Origin: Melitaea cinxia
Taxonomy: Eukaryota; Arthropoda; Insecta; Lepidoptera; Nymphalidae
Direction: 5' to 3'
Length of the DNA stretch: 64,000 nt
Assembly (NCBI RefSeq): GCF_905220565.1
Contig: NC_059396.1
Coordinates: 6,607,206 to 6,671,205 of the forward strand
This document shows, piece after piece, positions 56,401 to 64,000 of this stretch. The stretch's first letter is position 1. Every line of letters starts with the position of its first letter. Below the pieces are notes generated by a model. That model saw only the letters and a list, made by a program, of their open reading frames with translations, did no database searches and had not been told where the DNA came from. The position numbers were made by a program, and so were the translations under genes.

Positions 56401-59400
56401 TGTATAGATAGATAGATATTATTGATTATAGATAGCAGAATAGAAGACTAGAACTATTCGTTACTTAATTGTTAATACGAAGAAGAGTTCTATTCATGTT
56501 AAAATTATTTGTGATACTACAAAAATGCCTTTTTAAGATATTGTAATAACACGTAATAAAATTCAACGATCATTGGAAAGCTTAAGGGCCTTAGTATGCC
56601 ACCAGTGGCTAAGAGATGGCGCCACTAGTATTTTAAATCACGTTATCATTGTGTTTCACTGAATGAATAACCCCTCGTCAAATATTTTGGTTTTGTATCG
56701 AATCGTAGGGACCTATAAAGCGCCTAACTAACTTGCTTTCAAGCCGTTGAACGAGTTACTAAGCACTTTATAAGTAATCAATAAATACATTCAGCGTTCA
56801 AATTAAATTGGAACTGTATGTGTTGGTAAAGTCGTTTACTGTATAAACAGCTGATATAGTCGAATACATCCTTATTCCATACACGCCTTATTCTTGCTTC
56901 TCGCCATCACCCCGTCGTCATCCGTCCCAACACAACCTCAACTATCTACAGTGGCGCCCAACGTGGGGCCTCGGAGAACGACTACCTTCGTCGTTACGAG
57001 AGCAGGACGAAAAGCGACGGCGACGTGCCCGACTGGGAAGAAGAGGAATACTTCGAGTACTTCGGCTATGTCTGTCACACTAAGTGAAGAGCAGTTCCAG
57101 CAGCTTTTATCCAGAGTTGGAACTTCACCACGTCACGGTTCGATGACTACGTGCAAGGCTACATACAACGGCCTAAAGGACCGTGAAACCGTCGAGGCCT
57201 TCCTCACCGCCGTAAACGTATTCAAGCGTTTGGAACATATCACGGATGAGGACGCGCTGACGAGCTTACCTATGCTTCTGAAGGATGATGCAGCGAAATG
57301 GTGGCAAGGCGCCAAGTGTTCTGTCACACGGTGGGCTGACTTTGAAGACGCACTCAGAGCGGCTTTCGCGCCGAAGAAGCCAGAATATGTTATATACATG
57401 GAGATCTATGGTGAAAAGCAGACACTGGACATACCTACTGACACATTTGTAACCACCAAGCGTTTGTTGTTTGCGGAGCTGCCAAAGCACGAACAACTTA
57501 CAGAGAAGCAACAGTTAGACATCGTTTATGGACTTCTAAACTTACACATTCGGGATAAAGTACCTAGAGACGGGATAACATCATTTGACGATCTACTACA
57601 CCAAGCATTGGGCGTCGAAGTATTGGTCAAAGAGAAGAACATAACAGAACGGGATAATATTGAGAACGCAGCATCAACAGCACCCAACCCTCGCAGCACT
57701 AACAATAAGAAACCGAGGTGCAACTTCTGCAAGAAATTAGGCCATGTCTTCGATAACTGTAGGAAGCGACAGCGGATTATGGACGGCAACAAACCCGCAG
57801 TAGCTACAACCACAGCTGCGGCTCCAGGTACCTCTTCCGCTTCCGATGTCAAGTTCTCCTGTTATGGTTGCGGTACTCCAGGTGTATATAGAAGCAATTG
57901 CAAACTATGCTCTGCAAAACCAGTGGACACAAGCAATAAGAAAGGCAACCTGGGCTTCTGCTCTATAAACATCCAAAGAGAAAACCATTCAAGGCCAATG
58001 GTATTCCTCAAAGTAAATGGTCACGATGGAAAGGCATACATAGATACAGGTGCCAAATTAAATGTGGCATCATTTGAGTTATTTCAGACTCTAAAGGCAG
58101 CAGGTCAAACTTTCAACGAAGAGGAGGTGAACATAACCATAGCGGATGGAGTCGTGAGAAGGCGAAAAGTCCTATTCTTCTCCGCTAATGTTGAATTATG
58201 TGGACGGACGACCGAAACAACATTCATTGTTCTTCCACAGTCAACCGAAAATAGGACTCTACTAGGAATCAATTTTCTACAGCGGGCAGGCATTGTCCTC
58301 AATATAGCACAATACACGTGGCACTACCTGGGCGCGCCAGAGGAGTACGAGCTGTACCCGGAGCAGTTTGTCATCTTCAAAGATGCACAGGAGCCATGGA
58401 CTCCACCAGGGAGGTATGATGAACTAACGTGACCACAAATAGACTTCGCGCCGATCGGCTTGAAACCATTTAAGAGAAAACTGCAATCCTCTACAACAGT
58501 TGATAAAGAGAACGCTGTATCATCAACCTATAAGTTGGTTCCCATCGATCTTCCTCCAAAACTTGGCAACACCGAGAGGCGAATTTTATTTGATGGCCAC
58601 TCACCGAGGTTCGACTACATGATGCAGGATGCCATACAAAGTGTGGATTCAGCCGAGGTCGAATTGTCACCCCACGCAAGGTCGCTCTTCGATGATGTAG
58701 GACTCATGACCATAGACATCACTGAGTCAATACTCAATGGAGATCAGCAGCAAGCACTACAAGCTTTGTTGAACCAGTACTCAGACCTGTTCACGTCAAA
58801 CAAGGAACCAGTCAAAGGAGTGGAACACCGTATAGATACTGGCGATCACACTCCTATTGCGGTTCCTCCTTACCGTATGTCTCCGCAACGCAAAGAGATA
58901 CTGAAAAGAGAAGTAGAGAAGATGTTGAAAGACGGCGTTATAGTACCATCTAATTCTCCTTGGGCCGCTCCAGTTGTAATGGTTCCGAAACCTGACGGAC
59001 AATTCAGAGTATGTATTGATTACAGACGATTAAACTCAATAACCATACCAGACGTCTACCCTCTTCCACGTATAGACGATCTCTTGCATGAAGCCAAAGC
59101 CACTAAGTACATGACAGCGCTGGACCTGAAGGCTGGCTACTGGCAAATAATGGTTAAGGAAAGCGACCAGGATAAGACCGCATTCATCACTCCTTTTGGA
59201 ATATATAAATTTTTGAGAATGCCTTTCGGGCTGAGAAACGCTCCTTCCACTTTTCAGAGAATAATCGACAGATTTCGAGTTGGCCTCAGCCATGTTAAGA
59301 TGCTGGCGTATCTGGATGACCTGATAATTTTCTCGTCCACATTTGCGCAACACACGAGTGATTTAAGAGATGTGTTCCAAAGGATGAGAGAACACAACTT

Positions 59401-62400
59401 CATCATTAACAAAGAGAAGTGCAGATTCGGCTGTGCGAAGATCAAATACCTTGGGCATCTTATTACGCCAAACGGACTAGAAATGGATCCTGAAAAGATA
59501 GATGCTATAGTAAAACGTCCGCCGCCCACAAGCTTAAAGCACTTGACATCATTTCTACAAGCTTGCTCTTGGTATCGTAGATTCATTCAAGGGTTTTCAG
59601 ACATAGCCGAACCACTTACTCGACTCACTAAGAAGAATGCTACATGGGTATGGGATACAGAGCAAAACAACGCCTATAAAACATTAAAGGCTCGACTTAC
59701 CACAGCTCCAATTCTTAAACAAGCAGACCACACAAAGCCATACATCATCAAGACTGATGCAAGTAATTACGCGTTGGGGGCAGTGCTTGTACAAGGAGAG
59801 GATTCTGATGAGCATCCTATAGAATACGCTAGCAGGCTGCTGACACAAGCTGAGCGAAATTACTCCACTACAGAGAAAGAAGCTCTAGCTGTCGTTTGGG
59901 CAGTCTCGAAATTCGCCGGATATATAGAAGGATCTCCGGTTACCGTTCTGACGGATCATCAAGCACTTAAGTGGCTTATGTCGTTGAAATCACCATCCGG
60001 AAGATTGGCAAGATGGGCACTACAATTGCAAGCGTATAATATCACGGTCAAATATACCCCTGGAAGAATAAATGTGGTGGCAGACACATTGTCCAGACCA
60101 CCGTGTTCGGAAGACAATAAACCTGATTGTGGTATTTGCAGTATATCCTCTGACTTACCTCCCCGGAGTCCGGCAGATGTAAGAGCTGAACAGTTAAAAG
60201 ATGGCAAGCTAGCTACGATTATCAAAGCTCTGGAAACCTTAAGTGAAGAAGAAAATGCCAAGTATTGGAGTAACAAGGGTTACGTAATGAATAATGGACT
60301 CTTGTACAGACATGGCCCCGACTCCAACACTGATGAGGCTCAACTTATGGTACCCGAACATGAATGGGCCAACGTTCTAAAAATTTATCACGATGATGCC
60401 ACTGCAGGTCACTATGGTGTAGAGAAAACATATCAAGCTATATCGCGGCGATATCATTGGGCTGGTATGAGAAAGTACGTTGAGAGCTACATTAAAAACT
60501 GCGTTGAGTGTCAGCGATATAAGCCTAGCAATCGAAAACCAGCGGGTCTTCTACAAACACATCCTTTGAGCCAGCGTTTTGAAGTGATATCCTTTGATCT
60601 CTTCGGTCCTTTGCCTGTCTCTAAAGAAGGAAAATCCTGGGTTTTCATAGTGGAGGATATCAATTCGCGTTGGATTGAACTTTTCGCACTGGAGGATGCG
60701 ACAGCCGAAAGATGTACGACTACCTTAATCAATGAAATATTCCTACGCTACGGTTTTCCACGCAGAATCATCAGTGACAATGGGCCCCAATTCGTTAGTG
60801 CAATAATGCAACAGGTCACCTATTGTCTCAAAATAAAACATGGGTATACCCCGGTCTACCACCCTGAAGCAAACCCGGTAGAACGCCGCAACAGAGATTT
60901 GAAAACTCAATTGGCAATCATTTTAGAAGATAATCACCAAAACTGGCCTGAACATTTACCGAGTATCAGATTCGCTATGAATACCGCTGTCTGCAAATCA
61001 ACTAAATACACTCCAGCTTTTATTACCTTCGGCAGGGAACTGAAGACTTTGGATGATCATCTGCACGACTATCGTCAAATCATTCTTTCGGAAAATTTTA
61101 TACCGGAAATCACTCCCAGGCTACTACAATTGGTCTCAGTGTTCGAAAAGACTAGAGAAGTAGCTGAATTGGAAGAAGAAAGAAGAAAAGAATACGCAGA
61201 TCAGAAGCGGAGAGCGAGTCCATCTTACTTAGAAGGAGATTTAGTCATGGTGACGCTACATCCTCTCAATCAAGCCAGTAAAGGGTTAAGTGCCAAGTTT
61301 GCACCTCGAAGGGATGGACCATACTTAATCAAACAGAAACATGGCACTTCGTCGTATGAAGTGGCTAACCCATCAAATCCAGATGTGAGTCTCGGATTAT
61401 ATCACTCCTCAGCCATAACTCCATATGTGGGATCCAAGCAAGGTGTCCCCGATCCGGCACGACCATTGAGGAAACGAGGAAGACCACGAAAGGCTACGAC
61501 TCCCCAATTGTCTCAACGTCCTACCAGACCTAAAAGGAAGTAACCCTCGTTGGGACAACTTCGGATTTTAAAGGAGGAGAGTGTAATAACACGTAATAAA
61601 ATTCAACGATCATTGGAAAGCTTAAGGGCCTTAGTATGCCACCAGTGGCTAAGAGATGGCGCCACTAGTATTTTAAATCACGTTATCATTGTGTTTCACT
61701 GAATGAATAACCCCTCGTCAAATATTTTGGTTTTGTATCGAATCGTAGGGACCTATAAAGCGCCTAACTAACTTGCTTTCAAGCCGTTGAACGAGTTACT
61801 AAGCACTTTATAAGTAATCAATAAATACATTCAGCGTTCAAATTAAATTGGAACTGTATGTGTTGGTAAAGTCGTTTACTGTATAAACAGCTGATATAGT
61901 CGAATACATCCTTATTCCATACACGCCTTATTCTTGCTTCTCGCCATCACCCCGTCGTCATCCGTCCCAACACAACCTCAACTATCTACAATATTATTTT
62001 TATTAGCTTTTAAATACAATAAGTGAATGTTACCAAAATAATTAATTTAATGTTAAAACTAATCTCTGCAAGTCTGTGATTTAAAAAAGGGCTAGATTAC
62101 TTACTAAGTTTTAAGATATTCCGAAGAAAAAATAAATCTAACATTAAAACTGTTTTTGTAATTTGTAAAGTACTGTTTCATTTATTTAAATTCTTCCTCA
62201 TCCTTTACTTTTGTACTCATTGTAAGAAATCGATATATAAACTCAGATTAGTGTATTTTAAAAAATGACAATAAAAAAAAAATACAGTCGAATTGAGAAC
62301 CTCCTCCTTTTTTGAAAGTCGGTTAAAAAGATCGAAATGCCCGAAAAAACCGGTCTACGGGTTTTAATTACTCTTAGACTCGAAAACCCGGGTTTTCAAA

Positions 62401-63731
62401 ATTGAACCGAGTTTCGTTGCCCTACTTGCCACAATATATTAGTAAAAACCCCATCGGATAAGCCATTGCTGACATTAGCGTGCACAAACGCAGACAAAAG
62501 GTGCTATTTGTGTTGATAAAGGTCCCAAGAAATATTTTTTCTCAAATATCTTAACCGTACAGACCACAACCCGTTACATTTTTATTATATGTATTGATTA
62601 TATTGCTTCAGTACAACAATGCACTGTCAATAATGATAGAGGGGACTCAACAAGTATTCCAGATAACAGTAATGTATCAGAATGGATGCCACTTCTATTA
62701 ATAGTTCCTCTAAGACTTGGATTGAGCGAAATTAATCCTACTTATATCAATGGGCTTAAGGTAAGTTTGAAAACTCATCTAATATGCCATATTTATTATC
62801 TATTCCTCTAAAAATTCTTTTTTTTTTAATTGTGAGGAATATATAATAATAAGAATTAAACTTTTTGGACTTTTAAAAAATTATTAAAATTTATTTCATT
62901 TTTAATTTATAGCTCTGCTTCCAAACTCCACAATCAATTGGTGTGATCGGCGGTAAACCCAACCAAGCTTTGTATCTTATAGGGTATGTTGGTGAGGAAG
63001 TTATTTACTTAGATCCGCACACTACTCAGAGATCTGGATTAATTGAGGTACTGTGACATTTTAAGTTCTAAATTTTTACAAATTCATTTGGTAATAATAA
63101 ATACCTAGAGGCAGTGTCAAGTTTTCGGTAGAATTTAATCATATGTAATATAATTGTTTTTTGCTTTAACATAATTAACATTAATTTTTTTTTTTTCTTA
63201 TTGTTAGGATAAAACTACAGATGAACAAAAGGAAATGGATTGTACATATCATTGTAAATACGCATCAAGAATACCAATGCTTGAAATGGATCCTTCTGTT
63301 GCAGTGGTAAATAAATTTTGGTGTATAAGAATGCTTCTAATTAAACCATTTTTTCAATAGTTCAATTAAATGTTATATTTTGCAGTGTTTCCTATGTCTA
63401 ACAAGGAGTGATTTTGATGAACTTTGTGAAACAATCGAAAAGAAATTGATGCAAGAGAGCCAGCCACTGTTTGAGATGTGTGAGAATAGACCAGCTCATT
63501 GGGGACCAAGTGATTTTGATGAAAATAGCACAATTTTCGGTAAATAGATACTTAAATTTATTATTATTTCTTAGAATTTATTTAAAAATTTCAAGTTTTC
63601 ATATAGTTAAAAAATTTATTTTTAAAGATATTGTTTGTCATGGTTTTTGTAAATTTATATTTTTATTTTTAGAATTTGAAGACGATGACCGCCGGTTTGA
63701 TGATTCAGATGGTGAATTTGAGATTCTTTAA
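50465..63731 (+). CDS. Atg4: Autophagy cysteine protease ATG4, 9 coding exons
   Basis: Exons: 50465-50591, 50665-50860, 50988-51134, 51498-51577, 62612-62760, 62913-63047, 63208-63306, 63386-63539, 63673-63731. All introns are GT-AG and phases agree, giving 381 residues, close to the 393 of human ATG4B. ATG4 is a cytosolic C54-family protease that trims ATG8/LC3 proteins to expose the C-terminal glycine and later cleaves ATG8 from lipid. Visible: TSDKGWGCMLRCGQM with catalytic Cys at about residue 79; VPLRLGLSEINPTYINGLK; SIGVIGGKPNQALYLIGYVG; YLDPHTTQ with catalytic Asp267 and His269. The C-terminus DGEFEIL resembles the LC3-interacting FEIL motif at the ATG4B tail. The start has no competing in-frame ATG upstream and opens with DALFDLSFLNF. 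Intron 4 (11,034 bp) is swollen by transposons; the other introns are 73-363 bp. Confidence 0.95.
51861..51905 (-). mobile_element. Helitron-like 3' end fragment
   Basis: CTAGCTGTGCTCGCGACTTC followed by 'gtctgcatggaat', the reverse of a Helitron terminus. The rest of the element is not recognisable. Confidence 0.45.
52150..54723 (+). pseudogene. hAT transposase pseudogene (BED finger, broken)
   Basis: The order of pieces is that of a ZBED-like hAT transposase. A BED finger begins AKCKTCQKVLKSASGSS (52655-52715) and resumes after a MITE with HLKNIHT. SISFDEYTSNKNSRYIGLTL (from about 53237) follows. Next come CSLMVALGKSFKSYHQLCIA with HAVQLAIMDV, and LLLDGKTRWSSISAML. The C-terminal dimerisation region starts SIEPERIFSSAGIVCNRLCS and has a stop near 54723. 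Several frameshifts and stops separate these blocks. Upstream, TATATATA at about 52231, a GTGAGT donor near 52254 and an acceptor before 52542 may be the old promoter and leader intron. It is not functional. Confidence 0.85.
52716..52853. mobile_element. 138-bp foldback MITE with TAA target duplication
   Basis: The two arms of about 59 bp are inverted repeats with roughly three mismatches; the outer part is 'tttcaatactctatctatct'. TAA flanks both sides (52713-52715 and 52854-52856), which suits PIF/Harbinger-type elements. It interrupts the BED finger of the hAT pseudogene exactly between the Cys pair and the His pair. Confidence 0.88.
54966..56408 (-). mobile_element. 1.44-kb Helitron-like element with internal repeats
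   Basis: Plus-strand left edge CTAGCTGTGCCCGCGGCTTT is a reversed Helitron 3' end. The right edge 'tatatatgtatagatagata' gives a 5' TCTATACATATATA on the minus strand. Inside, a module with 'ctgccaaatttcaagtttgt' and 'agatttcgtgatgagtga' recurs near 55823, 56105 and 56330 (spacing about 281 and 225 bp). A fourth, weaker unit near 55570 is possible. Non-coding. Confidence 0.6.
56542..56950 (+). repeat. Gypsy 5' LTR
   Basis: Begins TGTAATAACACG and ends CTATCTACA (TG...CA). It contains a TATA-like TATAAAG at 56714-56720 and AATAAA at 56780-56785, about 60 bp apart, a plausible short R region. Confidence 0.95.
56952..56969 (+). other. Primer-binding site, tRNA-Lys type
   Basis: TGGCGCCCAACGTGGGGC, one base after the LTR, is the 18-nt complement of the 3' end of tRNA-Lys(CUU) as I know it. 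This marks where minus-strand DNA synthesis starts. Confidence 0.85.
57068..58432 (+). CDS. Gypsy Gag-protease
   Basis: About 454 residues from the first ATG (57068); the frame is open further upstream into the LTR, but without ATG. The capsid-like part includes ETVEAFLTAVNVFKRLEHIT and LLKDDAAKWWQGAKCSVTRW. A CCHC knuckle CNFCKKLGHVFDNC follows, then a second CYGCGTPGVYRSNC in which the usual His is Val. The C-terminal retropepsin has AYIDTGAKLNVAS (catalytic Asp in DTG) and LLGINFLQRAGIVLN. It ends at a UGA (58430-58432), beyond which the same frame continues as Pol. Confidence 0.92.
   Translation: MSVTLSEEQFQQLLSRVGTSPRHGSMTTCKATYNGLKDRETVEAFLTAVNVFKRLEHITDEDALTSLPMLLKDDAAKWWQGAKCSVTRWADFEDALRAAFAPKKPEYVIYMEIYGEKQTLDIPTDTFVTTKRLLFAELPKHEQLTEKQQLDIVYGLLNLHIRDKVPRDGITSFDDLLHQALGVEVLVKEKNITERDNIENAASTAPNPRSTNNKKPRCNFCKKLGHVFDNCRKRQRIMDGNKPAVATTTAAAPGTSSASDVKFSCYGCGTPGVYRSNCKLCSAKPVDTSNKKGNLGFCSINIQRENHSRPMVFLKVNGHDGKAYIDTGAKLNVASFELFQTLKAAGQTFNEEEVNITIADGVVRRRKVLFFSANVELCGRTTETTFIVLPQSTENRTLLGINFLQRAGIVLNIAQYTWHYLGAPEEYELYPEQFVIFKDAQEPWTPPGRYDELT
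58433..61543 (+). CDS. Gypsy Pol (reverse transcriptase, RNase H, integrase)
   Basis: The frame continues directly after the Gag-protease UGA with no frameshift, to a stop at 61541-61543. No ATG lies at its very start. Reverse transcriptase: YPLPRIDDLLHEAKATKY, LDLKAGYWQIM, FGLRNAPSTFQ and AYLDDLIIFS (YLDD at 59309-59320). RNase H: IIKTDASNYALGAVL, YSTTEKEALAVVWAV and VLTDHQALKWL. Integrase: an HHCC zinc region (HDDATAGHYGVEKTYQ to CVECQR), catalytic Asp in SFDLFGPLP, Asp in SDNGPQF and Glu in EANPVERRNR (34 residues between the last two by my count). A GPYLI-type module and a basic tail (KKR-rich) end the protein. No chromodomain is visible. Confidence 0.93.
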   Translation, partial: PQIDFAPIGLKPFKRKLQSSTTVDKENAVSSTYKLVPIDLPPKLGNTERRILFDGHSPRFDYMMQDAIQSVDSAEVELSPHARSLFDDVGLMTIDITESILNGDQQQALQALLNQYSDLFTSNKEPVKGVEHRIDTGDHTPIAVPPYRMSPQRKEILKREVEKMLKDGVIVPSNSPWAAPVVMVPKPDGQFRVCIDYRRLNSITIPDVYPLPRIDDLLHEAKATKYMTALDLKAGYWQIMVKESDQDKTAFITPFGIYKFLRMPFGLRNAPSTFQRIIDRFRVGLSHVKMLAYLDDLIIFSSTFAQHTSDLRDVFQRMREHNFIINKEKCRFGCAKIKYLGHLITPNGLEMDPEKIDAIVKRPPPTSLKHLTSFLQACSWYRRFIQGFSDIAEPLTRLTKKNATWVWDTEQNNAYKTLKARLTTAPILKQADHTKPYIIKTDASNYALGAVLVQGEDSDEHPIEYASRLLTQAERNYSTTEKEALAVVWAVSKFAGYIEGSPVTVLTDHQALKWLMSLKSPSGRLARWALQLQAYNITVKYTPGRINVVADTLSRPPCSEDNKPDCGICSISSDLPPRSPADVRAEQLKDGKLATIIKALETLSEEENAKYWSNKGYVMNNGLLYRHGPDSNTDEAQLMVPEHEWANVLKIYHDDATAGHYGVEKTYQAISRRYHWAGMRKYVESYIKNCVECQRYKPSNRKPAGLLQTHPLSQRFEVISFDLFGPLPVSKEGKSWVFIVEDINSRWIELFALEDATAERCTTTLINEIFLRYGFPRRIISDNGPQFVSAIMQQVTYCLKIKHGYTPVYHPEANPVERRNRDLKTQLAIILEDNHQNWPEHLPSIRFAMNTAVCKSTKYTPAFITFGRELKTLDDHLHDYRQIILSENFIPEITPRLLQLVSVFEKTREVAELEEERRKEYADQKRRASPSYLEGDLVMVTLHPLNQASKGLSAKFAPRRDGPYLIKQKHGTSSYEVANPSNPDVSLGLYHSSAITPYVGSKQGVPDPARPLRKRGRPRKATTPQLSQRPTRPKRK
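61570..61581 (+). other. Gypsy polypurine tract
   Basis: AAAGGAGGAGAG immediately before the 3' LTR, the expected primer for plus-strand synthesis. Confidence 0.85.
61582..61990 (+). repeat. Gypsy 3' LTR
   Basis: Same 409 bp as the 5' LTR, with no difference found. Its AATAAA could end transcripts of Atg4 prematurely. Confidence 0.95.
62275..62327 (-). mobile_element. AACCGACTTC-family end fragment
   Basis: 'acagtcgaattgagaacctc' and GAAAGTCGGTTA. About 280 bp before Atg4 exon 5. Confidence 0.55.
62331..62440. repeat. Unidentified GGGTTTT/CCCGAAAA-rich repeat-like segment
   Basis: 'cccgaaaaaaccggtctacg', 'actcgaaaacccgggttttc' and 'aaattgaaccgag' form a composition unlike the surrounding intron. 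I suspect a transposon remnant but cannot classify it. Confidence 0.3.
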
Positions 63732-63983
63732 AGCAATGAAGTATATTAATCAATGAGTACATTACAAATAGATTCGTTTAAGTTTCTTAAGATAATTTTT
63801 TTGGTTGTTTGTATAGGTAGATAATTATTGTTTCACTTTTTTTATCTCTATTCTACTATTGGGAATGTATTTTATGTTGTATAAACTTACTATTTACTGG
63901 TCACGAAAATATGAAACACATTAAATTTGACTCACTGGTAAAATGCAATGTAAGTTGAAGCTGTTGTGCCTAAAAATTTTATT

Positions 63984-63989
63984 AATAAA
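63984..63989 (+). terminator. Candidate Atg4 polyadenylation signal
   Basis: AATAAA about 250 bp past the stop codon, near the window edge. A longer 3' UTR cannot be excluded. Confidence 0.45.
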
Positions 63990-64000
63990 TATAAATAGTA

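Larger units (their letters stand above)
56542..61990 (+). mobile_element. Complete Gypsy-type LTR retrotransposon, no env
   Basis: A 5,449-bp element with two 409-bp LTRs that I find identical base for base, a 4-bp duplication ATAT (56538-56541 and 61991-61994), a primer-binding site, Gag-protease and Pol frames and a polypurine tract. Domain order protease, reverse transcriptase, RNase H, integrase is that of Gypsy/Metaviridae. No envelope gene follows Pol. Identical LTRs mean a very recent insertion. It lies in Atg4 intron 4 in the sense orientation. Confidence 0.96.
51578..62611. other. Atg4 intron 4, transposon-filled
   Basis: Donor GTAAGTAC at 51578 and acceptor TTGCTTCAG ending at 62611 are both good. 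Contents in order: a Helitron end (51861), a hAT pseudogene with nested MITE, a 1.44-kb Helitron-like element, a complete Gypsy element and two short repeat fragments. Splicing must skip the LTR promoter and polyadenylation signals, which read in the same direction as the gene. Confidence 0.85.

Noticed and set aside
61544..61990. Envelope gene after Gypsy Pol
   Set aside because: Only about 40 bp separate the Pol stop from the 3' LTR.

Overview
The window looks like moth or butterfly (Lepidoptera) genomic DNA. It is AT-rich, intron-bearing, and crowded with repeat families typical of that order: tRNA-derived SINEs, short non-autonomous Helitrons ending in CTAG, a family ending in AACCGACTTC/GAAGTCGGTT, RTE- and Jockey/CR1-type LINE fragments, hAT and Gypsy elements. 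I saw no operons, CRISPR arrays, rRNA or credible functional tRNA genes. Species cannot be fixed from the sequence alone. Two conserved host genes are complete and arranged head to head: NHLRC2 (minus strand, 44082 to 34287) and Atg4 (plus strand, 50465 to 63731). I rebuilt both exon by exon from splice sites and reading phase; they give proteins of about 755 and 381 residues. Layout: 1-23.6 kb is gene-poor DNA with SINEs, Helitrons, a decayed RTE element (15.2-16.5 kb), a 130-bp tandem repeat (19.0-19.6 kb) and one weak minus-strand promoter candidate (12.1 kb). 23.6-29.0 kb is a small Helitron split by an apparently intact 5.1-kb LINE with two ORFs and an 11-bp target-site duplication. 29-34 kb is again repeats. 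34.2-44.1 kb is NHLRC2. 44.1-50.4 kb is the divergent intergenic region with MITE, LINE, Helitron and SINE pieces. 50.5-63.7 kb is Atg4, whose fourth intron (11 kb) holds a dead hAT transposon split by a MITE, a 1.44-kb Helitron-like element, and a complete Gypsy LTR retrotransposon with identical 409-bp LTRs. The most striking observation is in NHLRC2. One exon of the NHL propeller, with its own acceptor and donor sites, lies inside a 142-bp unit repeated head to tail 14 times (36805-38794). Each 87-bp exon copy is phase 1-1 and a multiple of three, so any number of intact copies could be spliced in without changing frame. One copy carries a single-base insertion that would break the frame. 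The array is bounded by a 7-bp direct repeat (TACACAC), which suggests how it arose. A second point is that the Gypsy Gag-protease and Pol frames are the same frame, interrupted by one UGA codon. All family assignments are by eye from motifs; no database search was run.
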